Shown here: positions 44,179 to 53,335 of the stretch, in pieces | Position numbering within the stretch: position 1 is the stretch's first letter | How the letters are laid out: each line of letters begins with the position of its first letter | Origin: Lysinibacillus sp. SGAir0095 | GTDB taxonomy: Bacteria > Bacillota > Bacilli > Bacillales_A > Planococcaceae | DNA: 64,000 bases | Direction: 5' to 3' | Assembly (NCBI RefSeq): GCF_005491425.1 | Contig: NZ_CP028083.1 | Coordinates: 2,256,001-2,320,000, forward strand | Position numbers and translations under genes: made by a program | Notes under the pieces: generated by a model | Databases searched by the model: none | Seen by the model: only the letters and a program-made list of their open reading frames with translations | What the model was told of the DNA's origin: nothing

Positions 44179-44844
44179 TTAGATTGTAGTTAGTTTAGCT
44201 AATCTTTTTGTCATATATCCCTTCCACTCTTCCGCAAGTTCTTCAACTGAAAGAAGTGATTGCATAGCTTCATTATCTTTTGGTCTTTTGAAATAAACCT
44301 CATTGCCGAAAAGTATGGAGATAGCTTTTGGATGTTTTTCAATTAATCTAATTTGAGAGTCTGAGCGTACAATTCCTTCTTGAAGAACACGACAAAAGTA
44401 CCCGGTAAATCCAGTTTCTACCATCCGCTTCATTATTAGAGGAATCCCAACTCTTTTATTAATTGTGCTGCACGGAACACGGCCTTGTGTTATTTGAATC
44501 ACCGCATCACCTAGCTCGTATATATCTCCTATATATACATCTTCCTCTAGCATATTGGTAACTGTTATATTTTCTCCAAAAGTTGATTTTGGCAACGAAG
44601 CACCAAATTCTTTTTCCCAGAGTGCATAATGTTCATAAGGATAGACACAGACAGCTCGATCTGGGCCACCATGATGCTTCAAATCTGCAACACCATCTCC
44701 TACAAAACCATCCTTAGTTAAGAAGGCTTCGGTTACTGATTCTTTACAAATAGCCGTTTCGATTTGTTTATTATTTTCATAGGTCATTTCTTTCGGTAAC
44801 CCAATGGAAAAGGTTTTTAATATTGGTACGTGGTGATTTCTCAT
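44179..44844 (-). CDS. MOSC-domain protein (YiiM/YflK type)
   Basis: The 221-residue protein has the MOSC core with LKHHGGPDRAVCVYPYEHY, FGENITV and the conserved sulfur-carrying Cys in GRVPCSTINKR, followed by the helical 3-alpha tail. MOSC proteins carry or transfer sulfur to molybdenum cofactor or reduce N-hydroxylated purines. No Moco genes are near. ATG 44844 is preceded by AGAGAG; a TTG twelve codons earlier is the alternative. Confidence 0.88.
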   Translation of the reverse strand: MRNHHVPILKTFSIGLPKEMTYENNKQIETAICKESVTEAFLTKDGFVGDGVADLKHHGGPDRAVCVYPYEHYALWEKEFGASLPKSTFGENITVTNMLEEDVYIGDIYELGDAVIQITQGRVPCSTINKRVGIPLIMKRMVETGFTGYFCRVLQEGIVRSDSQIRLIEKHPKAISILFGNEVYFKRPKDNEAMQSLLSVEELAEEWKGYMTKRLAKLTTI

Positions 44845-44990
44845 TTCAACATACTCTCTTTCATTTTTACTGTAATTCAATTATAGAATATTGATATAGT
44901 TATTGGTAGTTATTGGTACGCTATGCATTTTTTAATATAACTTTAATCCCTAAAAATAGTTTTAAGCACAGATGTACTATCCACTACAAG

Positions 44991-46142
44991 TTACGTCAAC
45001 TTTTCTATTATCGTTGCATTTGCCATACCCATACCCTCACAAATAGCTAATAAACCGTAGTGTGCGTTTGTTCGCTCTAAGCGATTTAATAATGTTACTA
45101 AAAGTTTTGTTCCAGTTGCACCAAGTGGATGCCCTAATGCAATAGCTCCACCATCTGGATTCAATTTTTCAGGATTTGCTTCCATTTCTCTCAACCAGGC
45201 CAGTGGTACTTGTGCAAATGCTTCATTTACTTCATAGGTATCAATTTCATCAATTGATAATCTCGCGTTAGCAAGTACTTTTTTTGTCGCTTCTATCGGA
45301 CCAGTCAACATTAGGGTTGGATCTGAACCAACTACACTTCGAGCTACAATACGAGCTTTTGGCGTTAATCCTAATTGTTCAGCCTTTTCTTGTGACATTA
45401 AAAGAACCGCAGATGCTCCATCACTAATCTGACTTGCATTTCCTGCTGTGATCACCCCATTCTCATAGAATACAGTTTTTAACCGGCTAAGCACTTCGAC
45501 AGTAGATCCTTCCCGTGGTCCTTCATCTATTTTAAAATCTTTCGTTGTTCCATCTTCTAGTTGCACTTCAACAGGTACAATCTCCTTATCAAACCGGCCA
45601 TCCTTGATAGCTGATAATGCTTTTTGATGACTTCTCGCCGAATATTCGTCAAGTTGTTCTCTTGTAAAACCATATTCCTTTACCATTAATTCGGAAGAAA
45701 TTCCTTGATTGACTATTAAATACTTATCGGTTAGCTTCGGACTTGGTTCTATACCCAGACTATTTGAGAACATTGGTACACGTGACATACTTTCAACACC
45801 ACCTGCAATTACAATGTCCATATCGCCTGAAGCGATTGCTTGTGCTGCAAAGTGAACTGCTTGTTGGCTAGAGCCACATTGTCTATCAATTGTTACACCT
45901 GGGACATGAGTCGGAAAACCTGCAATTAATAAAGACGCTCTTGCGATATTTAATCCTTGCTCTCCTATTTGTGTTACACACCCCATAATCACATCTTCTA
46001 CATCCCCTTTGTTTACACCAGCACGTTCTACAACTTCATCCAGAACAACAGCCGCCAACTCATCCGCTCGATAGCCTGATAATGCCCCTTTTCTACGACC
46101 AACAGCTGTCCGTACTCCTTCTATGATAACTACTTCTCTCAT
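44991..46142 (-). CDS. Acetyl-CoA C-acyltransferase (thiolase)
   Basis: The 383-residue biosynthetic/degradative thiolase keeps all catalytic residues. The nucleophilic Cys is in DRQCGSSQQAVH (about residue 86), the His in GGAIALGHPLGATG, and the second Cys in AICEGMGMANA. The start VVIIEGVRTAVGRRKGALSG is typical. It cleaves 3-ketoacyl-CoA with CoA. ATG 46142 has GAAAGGGG upstream; a frame extension of 16 codons is rejected. Together with the SDR dehydrogenase 91 bp upstream it forms the last two steps of beta-oxidation, so unlike the protein at 5151 it is a true thiolase. Confidence 0.95.
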   Translation of the reverse strand: MREVVIIEGVRTAVGRRKGALSGYRADELAAVVLDEVVERAGVNKGDVEDVIMGCVTQIGEQGLNIARASLLIAGFPTHVPGVTIDRQCGSSQQAVHFAAQAIASGDMDIVIAGGVESMSRVPMFSNSLGIEPSPKLTDKYLIVNQGISSELMVKEYGFTREQLDEYSARSHQKALSAIKDGRFDKEIVPVEVQLEDGTTKDFKIDEGPREGSTVEVLSRLKTVFYENGVITAGNASQISDGASAVLLMSQEKAEQLGLTPKARIVARSVVGSDPTLMLTGPIEATKKVLANARLSIDEIDTYEVNEAFAQVPLAWLREMEANPEKLNPDGGAIALGHPLGATGTKLLVTLLNRLERTNAHYGLLAICEGMGMANATIIEKLT

Positions 46143-46233
46143 ACCCCAATATTCCCCTTTCAGTTGAAAACAATCATAAATTGCAATCAAATTCTATAAA
46201 ACCCCTTCTACGATTCGTTTTACCAACTATAAA

Positions 46234-47004
46234 TTATCGAGGAGCCATTCGAATTCCACCGTCTAGACGAATAACTTCCCCATTAATGTAGTTATTTTCG
46301 ATTAAAAATTGGACTAATGTGGCATATTCTTCCGGCTTTCCGAGACGTTTTGGAAACTCTACCATACTACCTAACTTATCTACTATTTTTTCCGGTAAAC
46401 CTGCAGCCATCGGTGTGTGGAAAAGACCGGGAGCGACTGTGTTAATACGTATTCCAAATTCCGATAAATCTCGGGCAATAGGTAGAGTCATCCCTGCTAC
46501 ACCCGCTTTACTCGCTCCATATGCCGCTTGTCCCATCTGCCCATCAAAAGCAGCAACCGAAGCTGTATTTACAATGCAACCTTTTTCACCATCTTCCGTC
46601 AGAGATTCATTTTTTGAAATTAGCTCAGCAGCTAAACGAATTACGTTAAATGTTCCGATTAAATTAATATCGATTACTCTCTTAAAATTCTCTAATGGAT
46701 GGACACCTTTTTTTCCAATTGTCTTTTGAGGAGGAGCAATACCCGCACAGTTCACGCAAATATGGAGTGCTCCAAATTGTTGTTCAGTCTGTTCAATACC
46801 AGCCTTCACTGAATTTTCATCGGCTACATTTACATATGAGAAATGCACATTTTCCCCTAACTCCTCTACAACTTCTTTCGCCTTATCTTCGTTTATATCA
46901 AAAATGACTATTTTCACACCTTTTTGATGAAGATTTCGGACGGTTGCAAGACCCAACCCCGATGCTCCCCCTGTTACAATGGCTACTTTATCTCGTAAAT
47001 CCAT
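46234..47004 (-). CDS. SDR-family 3-hydroxyacyl-CoA dehydrogenase (HSD17B10 type)
   Basis: The 256-residue short-chain dehydrogenase has the NAD motif VTGGASGLGLAT, the D of VIFDIN that selects NAD over NADP, NCAG, and the catalytic Ser-Tyr-Lys (TASVAAFDGQMGQAAYGASKAG). The Gln-rich active-site insert and the C-terminal RLGKPEEYATLV resemble the type II 3-hydroxyacyl-CoA dehydrogenases. It would oxidise 3-hydroxyacyl-CoA and feed the thiolase next to it. ATG 47004 follows GGGGGAACGGGAG. Confidence 0.92.
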   Translation of the reverse strand: MDLRDKVAIVTGGASGLGLATVRNLHQKGVKIVIFDINEDKAKEVVEELGENVHFSYVNVADENSVKAGIEQTEQQFGALHICVNCAGIAPPQKTIGKKGVHPLENFKRVIDINLIGTFNVIRLAAELISKNESLTEDGEKGCIVNTASVAAFDGQMGQAAYGASKAGVAGMTLPIARDLSEFGIRINTVAPGLFHTPMAAGLPEKIVDKLGSMVEFPKRLGKPEEYATLVQFLIENNYINGEVIRLDGGIRMAPR

Positions 47005-47210
47005 ATCTCCCGTTCCCCCTTGATACAATTAATTTTTGTAATCCCCTATTTATTTCCGGATTTCTGCACTATTATCCTGCTAGCCTATACTATTACTAAT
47101 ATATGGATTACTAGTAGCCTTTATTCCGTCAACTCTATTAAGCTCTGCTTTGAAAATTGAATAAATCAACAATAAATAAGTATGTAAAATTTTATTACTA
47201 CACAAAATAA

Positions 47211-47238
47211 ACCCCAAAGTAGCGTACTACCTCGGGGT
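47211..47238 (-). terminator. Terminator of the YfhE-like gene
   Basis: CCCC-gAg-GTAG pairs with CTAC-tTt-GGGG on the minus strand, followed by TTTATTTT, 7 bp after the stop codon. Confidence 0.75.
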
Positions 47239-47244
47239 GATTTG

Positions 47245-47394
47245 TTATACATTCTTTTTATGCTTTTTTTGATTGTCCTTTTTCGTTGCATTGTCTGCAC
47301 GTTTAAATTCATCATGGTACAGAACTTCTTGTGTTTGGGTTAATTGGTTGTCTTGTACTGTTAATTGCTCATGCGGCTCCTTATGCTCTTTCAC
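47245..47394 (-). CDS. YfhE-like small protein
   Basis: A 49-codon frame starts at GTG 47394 with GAGGAG 8 nt upstream and ends 7 bp before a terminator. The centre LTQTQEVLYHDEFKRADNA resembles the short YfhE family of Bacillus, of unknown function. The peptide is very polar, with a Lys-rich end. The family match is by memory only. Confidence 0.6.
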   Translation of the reverse strand: MKEHKEPHEQLTVQDNQLTQTQEVLYHDEFKRADNATKKDNQKKHKKNV

Positions 47395-47504
47395 GGATTA
47401 CACTCCTCTCATGATTTAATCATTGTTAGTTTGACCTTTGTTGGAATTCATATGCTTCGATTGTTTAAATCGAGAACAAAAACTATTTCAACACCAATTT
47501 AAAT

Positions 47505-47540
47505 AATAAAAAAACGCGAACAGCAATAAAGCTGATCGCG
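47505..47540 (-). terminator. Terminator of the branched-chain aminotransferase gene
   Basis: CGCGA-CAGC pairs with GCTG-TCGCG across a short loop, and the minus strand continues as TTTTTTT, 10 bp after the stop codon. Confidence 0.9.
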
Positions 47541-47550
47541 ATATTATAAC

Positions 47551-48615
47551 CTATAATCGAATTGTCCATCCAAAAGTGTCTTCGATGGAACCATACTGAA
47601 TACCTGTTAACGTGTCGTAAAGCATTTGTGAAATTTCTCCGATTTCACCTTTGTTAATAATCAATTTATCTTCTAAATACTTTAGTTCGCCAACCGGGGA
47701 AATTACAGCAGCTGTACCCGTTCCGAATACTTCTTCTAGTGTACCGTTCTGGTAAGCTTCAACCACTTCATCAATTGTAATACGTCGTTCTTCAACTGGG
47801 ATACCTCTAAATTTCAGTACCTCAATCATGGAATCACGCGTAATCCCTGGTAAAATACTACCATTCAAAGCAGGTGTTACTACTGTCCCGTTAATTTTAA
47901 AGAAGATGTTCATACTACCAACTTCTTCAATAAATTTATTCTCTTTTCCGTCTAACCAAAGCGTTTGGGCATAGCCTTCACGACTTGCAATTTGTTGTCC
48001 TTTTAAGGCACTTGCATAGTTTCCACCAGTTTTTGCTTCCCCAGTTCCACCTTTAACTGCCCGTACAAATTGTTCTTCTACCATAATCTTCACTGGATTA
48101 ATGCCTTCTTTATAATAAGAACCTGATGGAGACATAATAATAATAAATTGATATTTTTTTGAAGGATGTACCCCTAAATTTGGTTCTGTCGCAATGATGA
48201 ATGGGCGAATATAAAGTGAAGTTCCTGGAGCGTTTGGAATCCATTCACGATCAACTGTTACTAATTGCTTTAAGCCTTCTAAAGCTAGCTCTTCATCAAT
48301 TGCCGGTATACAGAGACGTTCATTGGATCTATTTAAGCGTTTAAAATTTTGGTCTGGGCGGAATAATAAAGCATCTTTATCTCTTGTAACATAGGCTTTT
48401 AATCCTTCAAAGACGGATTGACCATAATGAAAAATCATTGCAGAAGGATCAAGTGAAATTGGTTGATAAGGAACGATACGTGCATCATGCCAGCCTACAC
48501 CTTCTGTATAATCAAGGACAAACATATGGTCCGAGAAGTAATGACCAAAACCAAGTTCTTCCGGTAATGGTTTACCTTTTGGATTTGTTGTAAATTCTGT
48601 TTTGATGTCAAACAT
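47551..48615 (-). CDS. ilvE: Branched-chain amino-acid aminotransferase
   Basis: The 354-residue class IV PLP enzyme moves amino groups between Leu/Ile/Val and 2-oxoglutarate. It has FHYGQSVFEGLKAY, the PLP-lysine region GGTGEAKTGGNYASALKGQQ, EVGSMNIFF and the phosphate-binding SILPGITRDSMIEV and GTAAVISPVG. Length places it in the larger IlvE/IlvK subgroup of Firmicutes. CGGAGG precedes the ATG. It is monocistronic, with its own terminator. The 338 bp upstream are AT-rich, and I see no T-box or clear operator there. Confidence 0.95.
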   Translation of the reverse strand: MFDIKTEFTTNPKGKPLPEELGFGHYFSDHMFVLDYTEGVGWHDARIVPYQPISLDPSAMIFHYGQSVFEGLKAYVTRDKDALLFRPDQNFKRLNRSNERLCIPAIDEELALEGLKQLVTVDREWIPNAPGTSLYIRPFIIATEPNLGVHPSKKYQFIIIMSPSGSYYKEGINPVKIMVEEQFVRAVKGGTGEAKTGGNYASALKGQQIASREGYAQTLWLDGKENKFIEEVGSMNIFFKINGTVVTPALNGSILPGITRDSMIEVLKFRGIPVEERRITIDEVVEAYQNGTLEEVFGTGTAAVISPVGELKYLEDKLIINKGEIGEISQMLYDTLTGIQYGSIEDTFGWTIRL

Positions 48616-48954
48616 TGTAATAGCCTCCGATATTCATGAAAATTCGAAAATTTTAAGTATTAAACTTCCCATAGATTAATATTACACTTTTTTTAGTAAC
48701 ATTCTAGTCTTAAATATCGATAAATTCTGACAAATTATTTCAAAATTTTGTTTATCGCTTGAAAATACTATTAATTTCTAACTAGAGCATTGATTTGTGG
48801 ATTTTAGCAAATTGAGATAAAATATACTATTCAGTCTTAATTTTTATGTAGGTGGCAAATAAGTAGAACTTTAAAAAAGTCGGAGAAGTGTTAATAAAGA
48901 AAGCTTTTCCAATCTATTATTTTGACCACTTTAAAAAAATCTATAGTAGTATTA

Positions 48955-49629
48955 CTATAGAGAAAGCAAGGTTAAAGTTTCCTTTTTTTCTAATTTCGCA
49001 ATCATTTCGTTCCATTGCTGAGGTTTATTTGGTAAAACTGAGTAGTAATTTTTCAAGAAATCTACTACTAAAGAAGCAGGGATATCACTTAAATTTTCAT
49101 CTGTTGGCTTGAAACAAAAATCCAGTCCCGATACTGCCTCACCATCATTTTTCCATGATGGATGAACATATGGAAAATCAATACGTTTATAGCCCAAATG
49201 CGATAATACTTCACGGCGAACAAAAGGGTTCATTGGCATCACGCCTCCAAAATCAAAACCTTCTTTCATCATGTAAGGATTATAAATTTCTGCAAAGCCA
49301 CCAATTAATACTTCGCCATTTTCTTCTGCTAACCTGTTTAAGTCCTTTTGTCGTTCCTGTGCTAAAAAACGACCAATCGAATGGCCAGGCTTCCCAATAA
49401 TCGTAAAGTCTGTCATTGCGATTGCCCATCCCGGATAATATCGGTATTCAGTAGCCCCTACTACTTCCCCTTCATGAACAGCAACAAAAACTCGAATTCC
49501 TGGGTCTTCCAATGGTTCTTTCCAAAGTCCAAACTCTAGTACTTCTTCAGGAGGGAAAATCTCACCTAAAAGTGTATGTAATTTTACAAATAAGGGGTCA
49601 TTTATGTCAGTAATGCGAATAAATTTCAT
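48955..49629 (-). CDS. GNAT-like N-acetyltransferase, atypical
   Basis: The 224-residue protein has a GNAT-type core: VFVAVHEGEVVGATEYRYY, a strand MTDFTIIG and the acetyl-CoA loop GHSIGRFLAQERQKDLNRLA. The loop lacks the full QxxGxG. The C-terminal 90 residues are extra, with MNPFVRREVLSHLGYKRIDFPYVHPSW. The function is unknown. I chose ATG 49629 with AAAGGAG about 11 nt upstream; a GTG four codons earlier lies on the ribosome site. Confidence 0.75.
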   Translation of the reverse strand: MKFIRITDINDPLFVKLHTLLGEIFPPEEVLEFGLWKEPLEDPGIRVFVAVHEGEVVGATEYRYYPGWAIAMTDFTIIGKPGHSIGRFLAQERQKDLNRLAEENGEVLIGGFAEIYNPYMMKEGFDFGGVMPMNPFVRREVLSHLGYKRIDFPYVHPSWKNDGEAVSGLDFCFKPTDENLSDIPASLVVDFLKNYYSVLPNKPQQWNEMIAKLEKKETLTLLSL

Positions 49630-49738
49630 AAGCAATGTCACTCCTTTGGTTAATTAATTTATAGGATAAGTCCACGTTTATACTTAATTCGACTTTTTGA
49701 AACAAAAAACCTTTTATGTAACCTAAAAAAGTCCATCT

Positions 49739-50604
49739 TTAGTTATATTTTTTCGTTTGTGGGGCTAGTTCTTTTATTGTATTATTTACAAATTCCTTGA
49801 ACTTCTCCTCTTCTTCCGAGAAGGGAAAATGATTACTTTCATGAAAGATCGTAAAATGTGCATTTGGAATCAGGCCAGCAATTTCTTCCCCGTATTTCAT
49901 TGGGCATTGTACGTCAAACTTCCCCGCATAGATAAAACAGTGTATTGATACCTGTTTTAATTGTTCTCTAACATCGTATGTCGGATATTCGACTTTTCTA
50001 AAAAATTCCAATCGAGGTCCTACCGTTTTTCCACTGTTTGGTTGCTTTAAAGATTCTTTCAATTTTTCTTCCTTCACAAAGGACATTAAGGCCCACTCAT
50101 AGCTTAGTTTCCTACGATTTTCAACTGAGGTATTTGAATCATTTAAGCGATCCATAATTTCAAGATACGATTGAAATTGGGATTCTTTGAACAATAAATA
50201 CAATCACGGTCTTCTCCGTACTCGTAACTTGCGGCAGCCCCGCCCGCTATAATTTTTGTCAAAGAGTCTGGATACATAATCGCATATTTTAAAGCAAGCA
50301 TTCCTCCTGTGGAATGCCCTGCAAAAACCCACTCTTCATGTTTTAAAGCTTCTCTAATTGCCTCTAAATCTAGTGCACTTTCTTCCATACTGAATTGCTC
50401 CTCACTTGTTGCAATTGCAGAATTTCCAGCACCCCTAAGGTTTATTAAATAGACTTTATAATGCTTGGTAAAGTGGTTTGCGAATGAATTCCCTCTTTCA
50501 TCGAATGCACTATATAAATGTGTAACTGCGAGAGGCTCGCCTTCACCTTTTTCAAAATATTGAAAAGTCCCTCTTTCAGTTTCAATCCATTTTTGACTCC
50601 ACAT
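49739..50604 (-). pseudogene. Alpha/beta hydrolase split by a frameshift
   Basis: Two overlapping minus-strand frames (50604-50143 and 50203-49739) are the halves of one alpha/beta hydrolase of about 285 residues. The first has the nucleophile elbow GHSTGG and runs on to YCSKNPNFNRIL. The second carries the acid and His regions (YAGKFDVQCP; ESNHFPF). The homologous reading switches frame between about 50165 and 50185, in KNPNF to QSYLEIMDRLND. A one-base indel explains this: either a recent pseudogene or a sequencing error. CCCCC-type ribosome sequence GAGGGGGC precedes ATG 50604. Confidence 0.8.
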
Positions 50605-50646
50605 TTTTTTATGCCCCCTCGGTTTTGAATTCGCTTATGGAGTTAC

Positions 50647-51033
50647 TCAACTCTCACTCATTATTAATAGCTTTTCTAGATTAATCGATATTTTCATACG
50701 CTTTAATAAGTTCAACCCAATAATACCTTCTAGGTTAAACCCGTAATTCATTGATCCAATTTCTAGTTGAATTTTTTCTGCTTCCATTTGACCTATTTTG
50801 ATAGAATCTATCATTTTAGAAAAAACAATTTCTGAACCTCCTATCCCACATACACGGTAAATAGGATCGGCTGCTTCTGGAAAAATCCCGATAGTTTCGG
50901 CTATATCTGTCGAAATAATTGAGTTGGATGAACCAGTATCAATTAACACACGAGTTAAGTGTAAATTTCTTCCTTTATAATAAATTTCCATATCGGTTAA
51001 TAATAATCCTTCATCGATCATTAACTTTTTCAT
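50647..51033 (-). CDS. Retropepsin-like aspartyl protease
   Basis: The 128-residue protein has the half-site aspartic protease layout. The catalytic VLIDTGSSNSII lies near residue 30, a flap-like GIGGSE follows, and the closing hydrophobic-Gly motif is EGIIGLNLLKRM. Like retroviral and DdI-type enzymes it would act as a homodimer. There is no signal peptide. AGGTAGGTGG stands before the ATG. The target protein is unknown. It ends 43 bp before the split hydrolase and may be transcribed with it. Confidence 0.85.
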   Translation of the reverse strand: MKKLMIDEGLLLTDMEIYYKGRNLHLTRVLIDTGSSNSIISTDIAETIGIFPEAADPIYRVCGIGGSEIVFSKMIDSIKIGQMEAEKIQLEIGSMNYGFNLEGIIGLNLLKRMKISINLEKLLIMSES

Positions 51034-51441
51034 ATGGCCACCTACCTAAAAAAGTTATAAAAGTATTAGAATCCTTAAGCATTTTTCAAAACAATGATTG
51101 TCCCAATATATGCTTGTCTTTCTCGTATGAGTACTTTATTAGGTGGACAAGAAGTATGCGGTATGGTTGGTTCTTGATTTTTACTTAATAATTTTTAGAA
51201 CTATATGGCAATTCTTCCACGTCTAAAAAGAGGTGCTCAATAAGGGAACACCTCTTTTTTTGCGATTTATATAGTCTTTTACTCGAAGCATCTTTTATAG
51301 GATTGATCCTTCTATAAAATTGGCAAAGAATCACCGAGACTTTTAGAAGAATGTGTTTTTTGGCAATAATTTAGAGAACATCAAATTTGCTAACGATTCA
51401 AGGTTTTATAACTAAGAAACATCGTAAACGAAAGTCCCTTC
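51034..51441. other. Intergenic stretch with one strong hairpin
   Basis: Apart from the bidirectional hairpin at 51225-51261 (AAAAAGAGGTG and CACCTCTTTTT) nothing recognisable was found. The hairpin may end transcripts of the lipoprotein gene, 180 bp upstream of it on the minus strand. Confidence 0.6.
51225..51261. terminator. Bidirectional terminator hairpin
   Basis: An 11-bp perfect stem with A-run before and T7 after, typical of a rho-independent terminator in the plus direction and also usable on the minus strand. Confidence 0.75.
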
Positions 51442-51858
51442 TCATAAATATTCTTCAAATAGAATTTTCAATTTGTCAGCATACTCTTCATCTAATGTTC
51501 CATAACCCTCATCTTCATTGTTACTCACAATACTTAGGGAATCATCTGGATTAAACCACATTTTATATAAATAGAGCTGATCTGGCATATCCTCTTCTTG
51601 TGTATAGAACAATGTTGCAATCAAGTCTTCAGATCCTTCTAAATCAGGTTTGGATTTTGTTTCCCAATGAATTTCTTCCAGCAAGCTTTTAATTGAGTCT
51701 AATGTCACTAGATCAACAATCATTTTTTCTTCTTCAATAGACTCATCATTTCCTACTTGTTGAATATCTACTCTCGTTAGATACTGTTCCTTATTAGAAC
51801 AAGCCACAAGTATAGTCACCATAAAACAAAGGAATAAAAGATTAAAGAAATTTTTCAA
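51442..51858 (-). CDS. Small lipoprotein, function unknown
   Basis: Read from TTG 51858 (AAGGGGG 7 nt upstream), the protein is 138 residues with a lipoprotein signal (KNFFNLLFLCFMVTILVAC, Cys near residue 20). The acidic exported domain contains LDSIKSLLEEIHWE and LYLYKMWFNPDDSLSIV, reminiscent of DUF4944/YhfM-like small lipoproteins, but no family is certain. The longer in-frame reading from 51966 adds 36 residues that would hide the signal and is rejected. Confidence 0.75.
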   Translation of the reverse strand: MKNFFNLLFLCFMVTILVACSNKEQYLTRVDIQQVGNDESIEEEKMIVDLVTLDSIKSLLEEIHWETKSKPDLEGSEDLIATLFYTQEEDMPDQLYLYKMWFNPDDSLSIVSNNEDEGYGTLDEEYADKLKILFEEYL

Positions 51859-51984
51859 AGTATTCCCCCTTAGGCTAATATCCAACGATTTATCGTCATC
51901 CAAGAAATACGTCAAAATATAAGTGGCAAGAAAAGAGAAAACCTCTTCAGTCTTATGGAAAGACAAAAGAGGTCAATTTACCGA

Positions 51985-53295
51985 TTAAACAGTTAAGTTT
52001 GAATTTTGTTTGATTTCAATATAGCGTATTTGTAGACCATCAATTTCGTGGATAGAGAACGTATAGCCCCCATGTTCGATTATATTCCCTTGTTTTAGTT
52101 CTACATCTTGGGAGTAGTACCAACCTCCGAGTGTATCGACATCTGGATTATTCATTTCAATGTTCAAGAATCGGGCTACATCTTCTAATAATAGTTTTGA
52201 ATAGACAATAAAGTGTCCATCTTTTAGTTTACGAATTTCAGGAACCTCGTCATCATCAAATTCATCTCGAATTTCTCCAACCAGTTCTTCTAGTATATCT
52301 TCAACGGTTACCAAGCCAGAAGTACCACCATATTCATCCAGTAAAATTGCAATATGTGTACGTTCCTTTTGCATTCTTGTTAGTAAATCATGGATAGGCG
52401 TAACTTCAGTTGTGTAAATCAGCGGATTAATGAAATTGTCTAGACTGAAGTTTTCAGAGGTAATACGATTACTAATACCTTGTGTTAAAAAGTCTTTGAT
52501 ATTGATAAAACCGATAATATTGTCCCGATCTTCTTCATATACAGGATAACGAGTATAGCGCTCCTCTTGGATAGTCGTTAAGACTTCACCAAACGCTGCA
52601 TTTTTTTCAAAAGCAACAATTTCTGTACGTGGTACCATGATTTCACGTGCAATACGATCATCAAATTCAAAGACATTATTAACGTATTTCAATTCATTTT
52701 GGTTAATTTCACCATTTTTATAGCTCTCTGTCATTAATAAACGTAATTCTTCTTCTGTATGTGAAAGTTCGTGCTCAGAGGCTGGCTTCATACCGAAAAT
52801 CCCGACTAACAAACGAGCTGCACCATTTAAGAACCAAATAAAAGGGTATAACATTTTATAGAAAATCATAATTGGTTTTGCAAATAAAAGTGTGATTGTT
52901 TCCGATTTTTGAATGGCTGCCGTTTTAGGTGCTAATTCACCAACTACTACGTGTAAAAACGTAGCGATTACAAAAGCACCTGCAATTGTAAAGATATGAA
53001 CGTATTTGCTTGAAATTCCGACTGCTTCAAACAACGGGTGTAAAATAAATTCAAATGTTGACTCACCAACCATACCAATCCCAAGGGCTGTCACCGTTAT
53101 ACCTAACTGGCATGCGGATAAGTATTCATCTAAGTGAGTTGTTACGTGTTTTGCACTAATAGCTCCTTTTTTTCCTTCAGCTACTAATTGGTCGATACGT
53201 GATTGTCTTACCTTTACAATAGCAAACTCCGTCGCAACGAAGAATGCAGTTAAAGCTATTAATAAAACAAAAATAGTTAAATTCAATGCGGTCAA
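51985..53295 (-). CDS. CNNM/CorC-type (hemolysin-related) membrane transporter, MpfA/YhdP-like
   Basis: The 436-residue protein has the DUF21/CNNM membrane domain with about four helices (residues 1-180; signature LSACQLGITVTALGIG and VVVGELAPKTAAIQ). Two CBS motifs follow (PRTEIVAFEKN; VTPIHDLLTRMQKERTHIAIL with LDEYGGTSGLVTVEDILEELVGEI). The C-terminal CorC/HlyC domain is ADVDTLGG-like. Relatives such as B. subtilis MpfA export magnesium. The start is TTG 53295; its ribosome site AGGAGG is 31 nt away, but a perfect 22-nt hairpin lies between them. The merR-type gene directly upstream is in the same operon. Confidence 0.9.
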   Translation of the reverse strand: MTALNLTIFVLLIALTAFFVATEFAIVKVRQSRIDQLVAEGKKGAISAKHVTTHLDEYLSACQLGITVTALGIGMVGESTFEFILHPLFEAVGISSKYVHIFTIAGAFVIATFLHVVVGELAPKTAAIQKSETITLLFAKPIMIFYKMLYPFIWFLNGAARLLVGIFGMKPASEHELSHTEEELRLLMTESYKNGEINQNELKYVNNVFEFDDRIAREIMVPRTEIVAFEKNAAFGEVLTTIQEERYTRYPVYEEDRDNIIGFINIKDFLTQGISNRITSENFSLDNFINPLIYTTEVTPIHDLLTRMQKERTHIAILLDEYGGTSGLVTVEDILEELVGEIRDEFDDDEVPEIRKLKDGHFIVYSKLLLEDVARFLNIEMNNPDVDTLGGWYYSQDVELKQGNIIEHGGYTFSIHEIDGLQIRYIEIKQNSNLTV

Positions 53296-53335
53296 TCATC
53301 GTCTTACTTTAAAAAGTAAGACTTCACCTCCTAGG
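53295..53335 (-). promoter_or_regulatory. Hairpin-bridged ribosome-binding site of the CNNM gene
   Basis: AGGAGG (53332-53327) is followed by TGAA, then by the perfect arms GTCTTACTTT and AAAGTAAGAC (53322-53301) with two Us between, then by a 5-nt stretch and TTG at 53295. With the hairpin folded out, the Shine-Dalgarno is 9 nt from the start codon, an ideal distance; unfolded it is 31 nt away. Confidence 0.7.

Noticed and set aside
48616..48954. T-box or leucine attenuator for the branched-chain aminotransferase
   Set aside because: No T-box core or leader peptide with Leu/Val/Ile codons was found.
48888..49112. 74-codon plus-strand frame overlapping the end of the GNAT-like gene
   Set aside because: Mostly antisense to that gene, with no good start signal.
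50919..51188. 89-codon plus-strand frame
   Set aside because: Antisense to the start of the retropepsin-like gene; no ribosome site.
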